A model generated the notes under the pieces. That model did no database searches, was not told where the DNA came from, and worked only from the letters and a program-made list of their open reading frames with translations. This document shows, in pieces, positions 48,272 through 60,400 of a stretch of DNA of 64,000 nucleotides. The stretch's first letter is position 1; the number at the start of each line of letters is the position of its first letter. Made by a program: the position numbers and the translations under genes. Location of the stretch: NCBI GenBank assembly GCA_024516155.1, contig JAJJXM010000086.1:124001-188000 (forward strand). Reading direction: 5' to 3'. The DNA comes from Pyronema omphalodes. Its lineage: Eukaryota; Ascomycota; Pezizomycetes; Pezizales; Pyronemataceae.

Positions 48272-51200
48272 TCAGGTGGAAGAGAGGATACCCGGAAATA
48301 CAGGAAGGCTAAAGAGGCGGCGGAGGCGGGGTGGATGAGGGGTTGGCAGAATCGGAAGCGCAAGTTTTGGAGCACAGGTTCGGGTGTGATATTAGGGACA
48401 TGAGAATAAGATATCAAGGCATCAAGGAGGTATTTTGAAGACAGCTTAGCATGGCATTAGGAAAAGAAAGATAGGAATTATGGATGTTAAGAGAATATTT
48501 GCACATTTGGACTGGGAACTTGGTTTGGCACATTTATTTTTTTTCGGTAGGCGCATGCATATTTCAGGCGTTCTGGTATTAGCGATTGTATGTGTTCCTG
48601 CATGTATGGGGAGATTTCAGATATGTATTTTATAGAGCGATTTTTGTTTTTTGTTTTTGTTTTTGTTTTTGTTGCTCACCCTTAGTCTTTGCTCCGACTT
48701 GAGTTTCCTTTGTTATTATCTTTTTTTTTTTTGTCACTATTTTTTTTGTGAGTATTTAGGTGATTGTATGGGTGTTGATTTGTTTTTTTTTCTTTTTTAC
48801 TTTTTTGGTTTTGTGGATCTGGGTTTTCGGGTGCTCGGCACTACAGGGTTTTTTGCACCTTTGGATTTCTGTGGTTTACCCCGCGAGGATGCCAAGCGTA
48901 GTTTCAGGTTTTGCACTTTTTATTGTCTCGGCTTATTCTCTTTCCTTTTCTTTCCTTTGTGTATCTATCAGTTTACATGGCTGGTGTCGATAACAACTGT
49001 AGCCATTTGGTATTCCCTCAAGCCCCCTTAGTTTAAAATAAAAATGGGATTTTTTTTTATCTTTCTGTAAGCCTTTCCAAATAACCTTAGTGAATGCCAT
49101 CAAAGTCATGGATTAAAAAAGAAAGAAAAAAAAAAAAAAAAAAAAAACTCCTGCGTGGCGGCGTTCGTCCGTAAAGCGCGGGGAAGCCTACGCTAGCTAT
49201 GCTGTCTGCCCAACTCAATATCGCCATCGATGCATCTCAAAACAGCCAGCATTTGACAGCTGCCGAGGCCGGGATAGCCCTGGGTATGAGCAAGGGTATA
49301 TGGAACCCGCAACCAATCTATGATGCTAACCCCTCCTAGCTTTTCCGCAGTACGCAGCTCAAAGCCCTCGACTTCATCCATCGGCCAAGCGAACCGTATT
49401 AAAAACCAAAAAAAAAAAAGAATATGTATTTGTTCGCACAGTGCTGCTAATTGTAACACACACTGCGCAATCGACAGCCAGGGGGCTGTGTGAGTCACAC
49501 CATGTGATTTTCTAAAGAATTAATTATTCCCGATCGACGAATTGATAGGATACTTTTCGTCATAGGTCTCCGCAAATAGTGGCTAGCATGGCAGCGCCGA
49601 AAAAACCATGCAATGTGGTGTGAGGGGCTATGAGATAGGCTTTGCATGATTTTCACGCTTTGCATAGCCGGCCGTTATGATGCCGTCTAATAGAGTAGAA
49701 CCTTCGAGGTGATGTGATTGCGCATGCTTTCTGTGGCAGTGAAAGAATGAGAAACATCTTAACCTGATAAGGAAAAGTGCGGGGTTATCTTGGAGACTTT
49801 GATACATAAGCGCGGGTTACATTAGGTTACCGCCTGATTTAACCGAGCGCTAAATCATGGGGCAGCATTCGGTGTTGTTTTATTAATTTGTTCGTTCGTA
49901 ATTATATTAGAATCTATAGTGGATTTCAATTATGATTTCAAACCTGCCGGAAAAAATTGCTGAGATTTTGCCGCCGTTTGCCGCTTTGAATTCACCCCTG
50001 AATGAGCTCGATGTCGCTTACTGTCACGGAATAAACGCGGACGAGGCGTTTCCAGACCACTATCGAAGCGCATACAGCGCATCTAGGATAGGAGGGAACG
50101 CAACATATTAATGAGGGATTTTATTAGGCAGAACTTGTTTTTCGTCAAGCCACGCTTCAGAAATCCTCACCGTAGGACATGTGTACTTGTATGTATCTCA
50201 CCGCGATAGGGCTGCTTGCTGTGAACACAAAGTACTACACAAAGTGGATGCAAGATCACTAGGCAGGACACATGAGTTGGCGACACTAACAGCTTTAGCC
50301 AATCATTAACCAGTATTTGTTTTCTCGTATCATTGAGCTGCTACACCAAACCACAAGTTGGCTAGGTTAAAAGTTTCAAGATACAAAACTGTCACTTCTG
50401 TGCAAAAAAGGCTTCGGTGGGACCAGAAAGGCAGATTTAGCCTACAGGGCTTTTTCGTTTGTACCACAGTACTTTATTTTCTTAGACCATGCTTAGTGGG
50501 TTTCACTCTGCGAATTGTTCTCGGAGCCTCTGGAAACAACAACATCATCATGCGTTTAAATAAACATTGCTGCCTTGCAAGGTCTACTAGTTACATCTGC
50601 TAGTTCTATTGATAAACCCCCCGCTATCTAACTATCCTACCCTGAAATCAAGAACATCCCTGTATATCGCTACTTTGAGCTGTCTTTGACTCACTATGCG
50701 CCGCTTGGTGATCATTTGTGAGACCTGTGACACATTATCGAACCGGTACAACTTCTCGGTAGAATTGACGTGTCGCAAGAATCTAGAGAACCCCGCTTGA
50801 AGGTCCCATGCATTCAATGCACTAGCATCCTCAGGTATTATGCCTTCCAGAAACCGGCTTTCCTAATTATTCATTGGTCGATCCGTGGATTTAGCTTCTG
50901 GACGTCTCGATCATCCCAGTGTTCCAAAACAGACCATTGAAGGCTCACCTCATCGCCGTTGAAGCACAGGACTTTCAGTTGTTTCCAAATTGTACGACGG
51001 AATTGATAAACTGATAGTACTCTATTCCAAACAGGTACCTAGGTCAGACAATAAATGACTTTCACTGGTAGATGCATGTAAACACTAGTAATATACCAAG
51101 GCAACGGCCATGCTAGTAGATATGGCACAACCAAGTCAAGGCAGCCACAATATGACAGCATTGTGGGGGAACACTACATTGTCTGCACCTTTTATCGCAA

Positions 51201-54200
51201 GATATTTTATACATTTGTGGTTGTGATTGTTGTTGTTAATCTACGGAGATCATCAGGTATTTGCGATCTTTTTGGTAGCTGGCATGCATAGAGATGGCTA
51301 ATTCTATTAGTTGACATGCATTATCCATTGTGAGTCGTTTCTGGCCCCGGGTAGGGGCCTATTTTGAGCAGTGCACTATCCATCTGATAAAAATATCTTT
51401 TCGCACGTATGGTAGTGATTCAGGTTAGGTAATCTTAGGATACAGTCGGTTAGGGAGGGATAAAAGATCTAAGATATTATTGTATCCTACGCAGGAAAGC
51501 CTATAACCCTGCCAAGATAGTTGTGTCCGGGGGCGATGCGCTTCTCGACGTACCCTCAGTAGCTGAGGCCGCCATAATCCCCAGGTTGAAATACAGCTCC
51601 CATTTCTGCCACCCGATTTATTTTAGCAATTAAATTATTTCCCCTCGATAAAAAAACACCCCCAAAAAATAAAAGCCTCATCATCCTTCCATCACCTCCA
51701 CAAAATTCCGTGGCCGCGAACCAGCGACATCCTCCGAAGTTCGTGAGCCCGCGTTAAATAAGGGCTGAGGGTTAAGGGCTTAGCTAGCCAGTCAGGTTAG
51801 CCAAGTTTTCCACGTTATCGATAATTCTAATTCGGCCTTGGCTTTCTTTTTTTTTTTTTTTTTTTGTCGTGCTGAATGCCATGCCAATGCCAATGCTTAC
51901 TTTTGGCATACGTCGCATGCAGGGCTGACTATAACCCCATCGAACCGGCTCCACTTCCATTTCCACTTCCATTTCCATGTCTTCTAATCTAGCCCAGCTG
52001 TCTACAACGTCCCCGCCCAGCTGATCTGACTAGCTACCCGCATACCCCACAAATAATGCTTACCGTACCATACCTACTGCATCACAAGCGATCGCATAGC
52101 ATATAACAACACCAATACCGATAATTAAACGATGTTGATAAGTAATCTAGGAATTGACCTGCTTATATACGAAAGGCTAAACCTTTTTCAGCCCAGGTGC
52201 CCGACTTCCCAGATGCTGACCGGCCGGCGGTGATATTCGGAATATGTCTCATATGTCTCAGATTATCTCAACCCGGCCCACTATTCCGAACATTTAATCC
52301 TGGATCGCGGTATGGCATCACTCATATCCTTCCTAACACATCGATAAGCTCTGAGTTTGAATCTGGAACTAAATCTGAAACATTAAAAACGCCACCATGG
52401 ACTTTCGGTATAAGAAGAACTATGGTGCGACAAAACTCCCATCGGAGAATCCATCGGAGAATCCCAGCTGTATGATGCCGGCAATTTGACATCTCAGATG
52501 GCAACACGTATGTGGATATGATAAATCTTCCCGTGGGAATTCGGGAAGATCTAACAGAATCTGATATTCTATAACGCATTGATGGACTGTTCATACATTA
52601 GCCCTGCCCTGGACAGAAATACAACTTGGATCCCACTGAAGCCTTCCGAAAATCTGGTGATGGTAATTATGATTGGGATGGATTCTGTTTGTTCATAACT
52701 CCCTACGGTAGAAGCTAAGTTTTTATTATACATGGTGTACAAAACAAGTAAGCGAATGATCTTTAATTCGTGTAAGTGTACGTGTGTACGACAACCTGGA
52801 ATCTTGAAACATACATATATAGCCAACGTCAAGATAATCAAACTCATGACTCGTAACTCAGGACCTCGTATACCCGATACAGCATCCACCATCACCTCGG
52901 CCCTCACTTCGGTCTTCAGTGTTCAGCAAGCGATGATTTTGGGGTATCCCGTATGCCGTGTGACTGCACTGCACTACGCTACAACCACCAATTCTCTCTT
53001 AACATCAACTCTGCTTCAAATCCCCTCTATCCAATACAACAGTACCATTCCACTATTCTTGCGGATTATTCTCAATAAAGAAGCCATATTATATCCACAG
53101 TATCCTGAGCAACTACATGCTATCGGGGGCTTGGTGTAGAATCTACGAATTCCAATTATCAGCGTGAGAATTACTACTTACTATATGTAGAATGGTGAGA
53201 TTTGATGTCCCGCACTCTTGCAAGTGTAAATTTTGAAGGGATTTAAGGGTTTAATTTACGTGGTTTTCTTTAGGTTAAATGTTGTAGCGAGCGATGCGGG
53301 TATCGTAATACCAACGCGGTAAGTTCCTTGGGAGAAGACTGAGGACTGATATTGAATCTATGGCACTGCTTGGTATTCGACTAGGCAATATTGGATTATT
53401 ATAGCACGGTTGGAAATCTGGTATTCGGAAGATGGGAGAAATCATATGCGGATTTAATAGTCCGTGTTATCGGTTTGGTATGCTGATATGGAATTCGACA
53501 TCGAAAAGCCCTCAATCAAAGAATCTAATCCAAGGGAATGAACTTTGAAGTGTAATAAAGAGTATGAAGTAGCTAGAGCTTACAAACAGATTTCGAAAAC
53601 AAGGAAGCCAACCCAATCTTGTCAACAGCACCGCGAGACGGCCAAAACATGGCTTGACTTACACAGGTTTTCCAGAGTTTCACTACCTATGCCATGATTT
53701 CGGGAGTCTGTTACTACTAATACACGTCATAACACCTTCGATACACCTTGGGCATTAGGCTTTCGGCAATGGTGGATGCGAATTCTACACTAATGGTTCG
53801 TACAACTAATCCAATCCATCATCTGATGTAGATAGAAATCCGGAACCCCCACTTGTACAAGGGCCTATAATTCATGGAAAACGGATAAGAAATTAAAAAA
53901 TATTACTTGTGGCGCTTGAGAAGAGATGGTGGTAAGCTCACGGCAGCGAATTGTTTGTAGTACTTGATGAGAATTACCGAGAGCTTATGCTAACCGAGAA
54001 GGAAATACTGGTAATCCCAGAAGCTGATAAGCTCGGCAAATGTATATCCAGTTAATGTAGAACGTCGGTATTCCGGGACCATGGATAGAATCATCACCAT
54101 CAAATCAAAGCGCTCGTGTAAAAACTGCACTTGTTTGCCCAGCTGATTTACCACTCATGCAGTGCACCGAAACACTCGCTTTAATTTGTGTTACTATCCC

Positions 54201-54536
54201 TGTAGCCCTATGACCCGAGCTTCGTTTTCGGGTCGAGATTATGTCTTAAATTTATTCAATTGAAACCAGTTGGTTCCGAGCTTCTGACGAAAGAGAGAAG
54301 GCCAAATGTAGTAACTGGTGAGAGTTTGTGACTTAATGTAACATCTCACTCGCACACATCGCCCCAAAACAGTATTTCGGAATAGGTTCTTATTACCAAA
54401 CTCCATAACCAGGATATTTTCCCCTCCGCAAAAAACAATAACTTTAAACGTTGCAAGTCGTATAATATACACTGAGCTGTTTTAACTGGGACCATGGCCC
54501 GTCCTCGTAGAAATCGTACACCTCGAGTCCTTCCGT
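48272..54536. other. Gene-poor stretch of about 6.3 kb
   Basis: Starts with the AbaA-like 3' region, including a GTTTTT tandem tract (48638-48672), T-rich sequence to about 49000 and a poly-A tract near 49116-49147. A poly-T run sits at 51846-51866 and a TTCCAC/TTCCAT tandem at 51949-51978. A 59-codon open frame lies at 49932-50111. Other frames (for example 52732-53139) overlap equally long antisense frames. No firm gene. Confidence 0.45.
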
Positions 54537-54886
54537 TTACTGTCCGAATCCGAATCCCATACCACCGCTTCCGCGGGCCGCCTGTTGCTGCATGTTCTGC
54601 ATCTGCTCGGAGACCTGTACCAGCATGTTAGCTATGCCTTAACTTCCTCGCCCTCGGGGGTGCCTACCTTGATGTTGATCTCGAAGAACTTGGAGACACA
54701 ACGGTCCAAGCAGACAGACTCTCCCTTGTTCAACTCTCCCTCCTTGTAATCGGTGGGAATGCACTTCTTGGTGCAAGAGTTCGATAGGCGGTTGAACATG
54801 TCGGTAACCATCTCGAGCTCAGTCTCAGCCGCGGCAATCTTCTCCGCAGAGGATCTCTGGGAACCACCGAATCCGAGGAAAGACAT
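54537..54886 (-). CDS. tim10: TIM10, small zinc-type translocase chaperone of the mitochondrial inner membrane (98 aa)
   Basis: Minus-strand exons 54886-54668 and 54614-54537 with a 53-nt intron (donor GTAGGC, branch-like GCTAAC, acceptor TACAG). The twin CX3C motif is present: Cys38-X3-Cys42 and Cys59-X3-Cys63, with 16 residues between, as in Tim9/Tim10 proteins. The start MSFLGFGG, the helix VTDMFNRL and the block [18 protein letters not shown] identify it as TIM10 rather than TIM9. It forms a hexamer with TIM9 in the intermembrane space and escorts carrier proteins to TIM22; import and folding use the MIA40 relay. The tail (GGMGFGFGQ) is encoded by the second exon; without splicing the frame would end in GEEVKA. 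Divergently arranged with a mitochondrial lysyl-tRNA synthetase. Confidence 0.95.
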
Positions 54887-55412
54887 TATGTATTGCGTGT
54901 GGACGGGTTTGTTTGAGTTGACAAGGAGGCAATGGCAGACTGTCTGGCGGTCGTTGAAGTCGTTTCGAGTCGTAAGCCGTGAGGTCAGCGCAAGTTGGCG
55001 GTGACATCGCTTAGTGGCTTGGCGTACTCAGGCGGCTTAAATTTTCTCTTTCGGCAACGCTTCTGACCATCTTTTCCTTTCTTCCCGCTTTCATGCTCCC
55101 CACCCTCTCTTCTCTAAACCCCACTGGAAACGTCACGAAGTGACGGCCATCTCTAACAGTTTTAAACATTCGCAGAATGCTATAGCAAGGTATTTCTTCC
55201 CGAACCCTTCTTCTAATTCTTGGAGCGCGCTTCCTTTCCCTCACTCCCCGCCCCCGGATATGATGAGAATCAGTTGTCGAACCGCTGCGTATGAGGCGTA
55301 GGTGCCTTCGGGCTCGTTGCGCCGTAGATTTAGACCGCCTATCTTCTCTCTGATCCACCCTTTTCATCTTTAATTTAACATTCATTGGGCTTTGAACAAT
55401 TTCTAACAGAAG
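54887..55412. promoter_or_regulatory. Shared divergent promoter region of TIM10 and LysRS
   Basis: 526 bases between the two start codons, with transcription leaving in both directions. No ORF is supported (the minus frame 55011-55385 is Arg-rich and feature-free). Both flanking proteins are mitochondrial, so a common regulatory region is plausible but not shown. Confidence 0.5.
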
Positions 55413-57401
55413 ATGCAGAAAATAAATATGTCTACAATGTTTCTCCGCCGGACTACTCGGCCGTCCTCATTGACTTTCGCCGCTCGCCGGTTTAACCATA
55501 CGCAGACTCCTCAGACTCCTCCGGTGATTACACGCGTAAAAGCACCGATTGTTGCCAAACGTCCTCCCCAGGACGGATCCACCCGCCGAGATGCGTTCCT
55601 ATCTGCACAATATGGAGAGTTGTACCCACGCCTAGAAGATGAGGCTTCTAAGACCTTTATCCGCCATAAAAACTTCCACGCAATTTATTCATCCAAGATC
55701 CAGTCTCATGACAGAGACTTGCGTACCACTGTTACAATCCGAGGTGTGCCTCACCACCATCACCTAGCTAGATTCAATAAAATGATATTTTCGTCTATGC
55801 TATGAAAGACCGTGTGCTGAGTTACCGTGTGCATAAAAGGCCGGATCCGCAAGTGCCGCGACCTCTCTCCAAAACTCATCTTTTATGATATTATCCAAGA
55901 TGGCATCAAAGTTCAGGCGGTTTTCTCTCATGTTGCCGTTGGTGGATCTGAAGATGACTTTTACTTGGTCAACACCGCATTACGAAACGGAGATATCATC
56001 GAAGTCACTGGTAATCCCGGGCGCACAAAGACAGGCGAGCTTTCGGTCTACGCCTTCCAGCTCCCCAAATTACTTTCACCCTGCTACCATCAAGTTCCTG
56101 ATGCCCTTGCAAACCCCGAAAAGCTCAAGCAACACCGTCACCTCGACCTCCTTGTCAACGAAAAATCCTCCCAAACTCTCCGCCTCCGTTCTATGATCCT
56201 CAACCAAATCCGTCAAACCCTCTCCCTTGAAGACTTTACAGAAGTCCAAACTCCAATTCTAAGTGCCTCCGCCGGAGGTGCCATCGCAAACCCCTTCCTT
56301 ACTGCCGCCTCTGCAGTTCACAAACCTCTCGCTCTACGAATTGCCCCGGAGCTATGGCTAAAACGTCTCCTTGTCGGTGGTCTCGACCGAGTCTACGAAA
56401 TGGGACCCGTCTTCAGAAACGAGGGAATCGACAATACCCATAATCCTGAGTTTACCACCGCAGAGGCATACATCTCCTTCGGTAACCTCGAAGACGTCTG
56501 TCGCCTAACCGAGACTGTTCTTCGCGATGTAGCCAAGCTTTGTGCTCCTCTCAAAGGCCGAGGAAACAAATTCTACGAACTAGAACCCTTGGATAACGAC
56601 ATCCAGGACGCATTCTTATACCCTCCTTACAACCGCATTGAGTTTATTCCAACTCTTGAAGAAAAACTAGGAGAACCACTTCCGGATCTAGAGGCTGAGG
56701 ATACGGAAATTAAACTCAGAGAACTCTGTGAACGCCATAAGGTTTATATCGATAAATCTGCTAACTCGGCTAAGATTTTGGATAAATTGGCGGAGAAATA
56801 CTTGGAGCCTATGTGTTACCTTCCTACCTTCATTACTCATCATCCACAGATCATGTCACCTCTCGCCAAGGGATCCATCCGTAATGGTCGTAAGGTATCA
56901 GAGAGAGTGGAGTTGTTTGTAAAGCACATGGAATTGGTCAATGCCTATGAGGAGGAAAACTCGCCGCATGAACAGAGAAGGAAATTCCAGCTCCAGGCAA
57001 AAGATGAAGGTAGAGAAATGGAGGAAGGCGAGGGAACGGATGAAGATTACTGTCAGACCCTTGAATGGGGTTTGCCGCCGACGGCCGGTTGGGGAATCGG
57101 TGTGGATCGTGTTGTGATGCTCATGACGGGACAGGATAGGATCCATGATGTCATTGCGTTTGGAGGTCTTAGAGGTGCTGCCAATCAGGGTGGATCGAAG
57201 GAGAAGAAGATTGAGGAGAAGAAAAAGAAGAAGTTGGAGAAGATGAAGAAGGGATTGGCGTTTTTGGAGGCGAAGAGAGCAAGGGAGGCTGGGGAGAATG
57301 TGGAGACGACGGAAGAGGAAATGACAGAGGAGGAGAAGTTTGAGGAGGCTGGTAGAGAGAAAGCAGAACAGGCGGAGAAGAAAATGGCAGAGTTCTTTTA
57401 G
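55413..57401 (+). CDS. msk1: Lysyl-tRNA synthetase, class II, mitochondrial type (630 aa)
   Basis: Exons 55413-55743 and 55840-57401 with a 96-nt intron (donor GTGTGC, acceptor AAAAG), which restores TIRGRIRKCRDLSPK at the start of the OB-fold anticodon-binding domain. The N-terminus (MSTMFLRRTTRPSSLTFAARR) is basic and hydroxylated like a mitochondrial presequence; translation may start at residue 1 or at Met6. Class II motifs: motif 1 region LEDFTEVQTPIL, motif 2 FRNEGIDNTHNPEF at about 302-315, motif 3 GWGIGVDRVVML at about 527-538. The enzyme charges tRNA-Lys in mitochondria. Unusual: after the catalytic domain there is a ~70-residue Lys/Glu-rich helical extension (from about 560), ending MAEFF. 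A near copy of the terminal coding sequence lies just past the stop. Confidence 0.94.
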
Positions 57402-57482
57402 AGGGTTTAGATGCTCGTAGAGAGAAGGCGGAATAAGCGGAGAAGAAAATGGCGGAGAAGAAAATGGTGGAGTTCTTTCAGA
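57402..57482 (+). repeat. Partial duplicate of the LysRS 3' coding end, after the stop
   Basis: The sequence GTAGAGAGAAGGCGGAATAA at 57416 onward, followed by GCGGAGAAGAAAATGG (repeated) and GGAGTTCTTT, closely matches the coding end at about 57351-57401. Codons are partly recognisable but interrupted by TAA. It indicates a short tandem duplication that has moved into the 3' UTR. Confidence 0.7.
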
Positions 57483-60400
57483 GAGTTAAGATGCTGATTG
57501 TGTTGTCGCTGTAAGATGGTGATTGTGGGAGGAATACCTAGATTAGAGGAAGCTGGCGAAGAAAGCCTCTGTGTTTTTGTACAGATCTTCACTTTTTTTT
57601 TTTCAAAATTTGACGCTTTGTATGTATATCTCCCATGCATAGACAGATCCCAGCTTTTCGTGACAAAACCTCTCAATTCTACAATTGATTTAATCGACCA
57701 GGTTGGTGAGAAAAAGGCCAATATTTCATCCGTAATCGCTTTTCCATCAAGTGTTATATTGCACTCTGTAACCCTCTCAAAGAACATGAGTTATTCGAAC
57801 CCCAAGTTATCCATATTCTCAATTTACATTCAATCCAAACTGTATATATCGACCTGTCACCTACAAAAATTCCTTCGCACTTCTCCCACTCACAATATTT
57901 ACCTTCCATACATATACATAATCAACTCATTTCTCCTTACATACCCCATAACGTCATACTTCCACCACCCTCAAATACAGTAATCAAATCTTCCAAAAAC
58001 CTAACGCAAGGGAAACACCCAAAAATTCACCCCTCTGTATCATAACCCTCTTTATCCTTTGTTCTTTATCCATCCTTGCCCCTTCCCCTTCCCCTTCCGT
58101 ATACAATGTCATCAACCCCTTAGTCTCACCCCATCACTCGCCCTCGCCCTCGGTTCTCGCCGACGTTACACCGTGCACGCGCGTCATGAAAAAGCTTATC
58201 ATCCTTAGTTCCTGTATACCCAGGGCAGTTTGTACACCTGGAGCAACCAACACCTGCCCATCTTAACCCGTGACGCGCGTATAGCCACCACTACCACCAT
58301 TTTGTAGTTGTGTAACCCACGGACTAAGAGACAGCTGCCGTCATATCCTTAAAGAAAAGAAAAAAAAAAAAGCTTGTCTCTGTGTGTGTCTACATATGAT
58401 CTGTAAATCAATGTGATGGGTGATGGGTGATGGGTGATCGATGATTACTGATACGGAACTGTAATGCCGACTGATGGAAATATGGTGCCCCATATGGTGC
58501 TAGAATGTACCATATCAGATAAGAGTAATGGGAACGTGGGCTTGATTACATATTGTTCTGAGGGTATATGTAGATTGGATTGTGCGGGAGGATTAAGAGG
58601 TTTTTTTGTTTTGTTTGGTTATAGTTATGGTTATGATTGAGACAGTATGGATTGCGATAATGATGGAGATATGGGTTGATGGGTATTGCATGAGGGAATG
58701 AAGAAATAAATTGAGAGAGGGATTGTAATGATGGTATGTTTTGTTGCTCACAACTAATGATAAACTACTCATAGTATCAAGACGATATTCCGCATACACC
58801 CATCAACCCGTCAACCCACATTCTTCCTGTGCAAAAAAAAAACTCAATTCTATCCACAACTATGGCCTCGGTACCAAAAGAAAGCAAAGCTGGGGATATC
58901 GCGGAACCCTTAGCACGGCATCCATCGTCTATTCGCAACTCGGCACTCGGCACTTGAGTAACGTCTGGGATACCATGATAGTTACAACGAACCAAAGGAT
59001 CCGGAGTAGATGCCGTGTATGTCCATAGGTGGGCGTTGCATTTGTCCGAAGCTTTATCCAGTTTGTTAATCTATTTTTCTTAAGTCCGTAGGTAGGAATA
59101 TTTTATATGTATCCTTCCATCCTTTCTTCCTTCCTTCCTCTGCAAAGCTAATATCACCTCAATTTTAAGCTCACGAGTCACCGATGTCACCGCAAACGTC
59201 AAATTGCTTGGCCAGACCTTGGCAAACTTCGAATCAGCAGTCCCAAGACAATAAAATAGCAATCCTAAGCCTTCGCGAATCGTTACGAACATATTCAGGA
59301 TATACCGATAGGGCTTAGGGTCCATGTGTGGTTTAAGGTGGTGGATTACGACTACGATCTCTTGGTCTTCTTGGCTCTCTGCGATGGAAGCCTTGGGAAA
59401 TCAGAGTAGGTTTGGCGAAACGGGAGGGCCATAATTCCATGTCGCAGCGGTATTGCAACAGGTCTCATCTCTGATTGTCTAAGACACTCCGGTTTACGGC
59501 ATGCGGCGTTCGAAATCCATACTCAATATAGATATCTCGTTTCGTCGCGATCTTTTCGACTCGACTTTCGAACCTCAAATTTCAAAGCACAATCCTCCCG
59601 ACTGCAGCCACACGCAATGCGACTGCGTAATTCATGCAATCCGTGCAGCAACTTTATTACCACGCCCAGTGGCTTTTCTAATCCGGACTTGTGTGGTGCA
59701 AAAACCAGACCATCACAACGGCATATATTGTCGCCTGTTCCATTTCCCTTGAGTTCGTCGAGCAAGGCTTTCCAAGTTCAACATCCTGCCGCTTCTAACG
59801 ATCATGATGATGGCGCGACTCGCCACTCCCGAACATAACGCCATTGATCGCACTTCATTTCCTAATGCTGATGAATCAAGATCATAGTCAATCAGGACTC
59901 ACACGGGAGCTCCGTTGTAGCCCGCCTCATACCCACAATCGATTCCCTGCGGTCACCGTCGATTTACCCGAGTCCAAACCTATCATCGTGTCCAGAGCCC
60001 GCCAAAGGCACACCAAGACCACCGCAAAAGCTTGCTGAAAACAAGCCCACCTGCAGAAAAACTTGGTGGCCACAAGGGCTCCCAGGAAGAAGCCCGTTGC
60101 ATTGGAAAATTCCTCTAAACACACCCAACCTACACTAGCCATCCCTCCATCTAAAGAAGCTCCCAGGAAGTAACTATAAGCCTTGAGTGGGCTATCCGAC
60201 CCGCACCACTCTTGACGCAAGAAGATTCGAGACCCGGATTAAGAGAAATTTGCGAGGAAGCACCCAACCAACATCCGGAAGCCGGCCGAGGCTGAACTCC
60301 GGCAATGAGACAGGCAACGAGGAAGGAGCTACGCGCACACGTGCTCCAACGGCGCGTCTAACCGACACATATACTCGACTTCTGGATGCGCTGAAAATAG

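Noticed and set aside
52732..53139. 135-codon plus-strand frame
   Set aside because: Overlaps an opposing 112-codon frame and shows no recognisable features.
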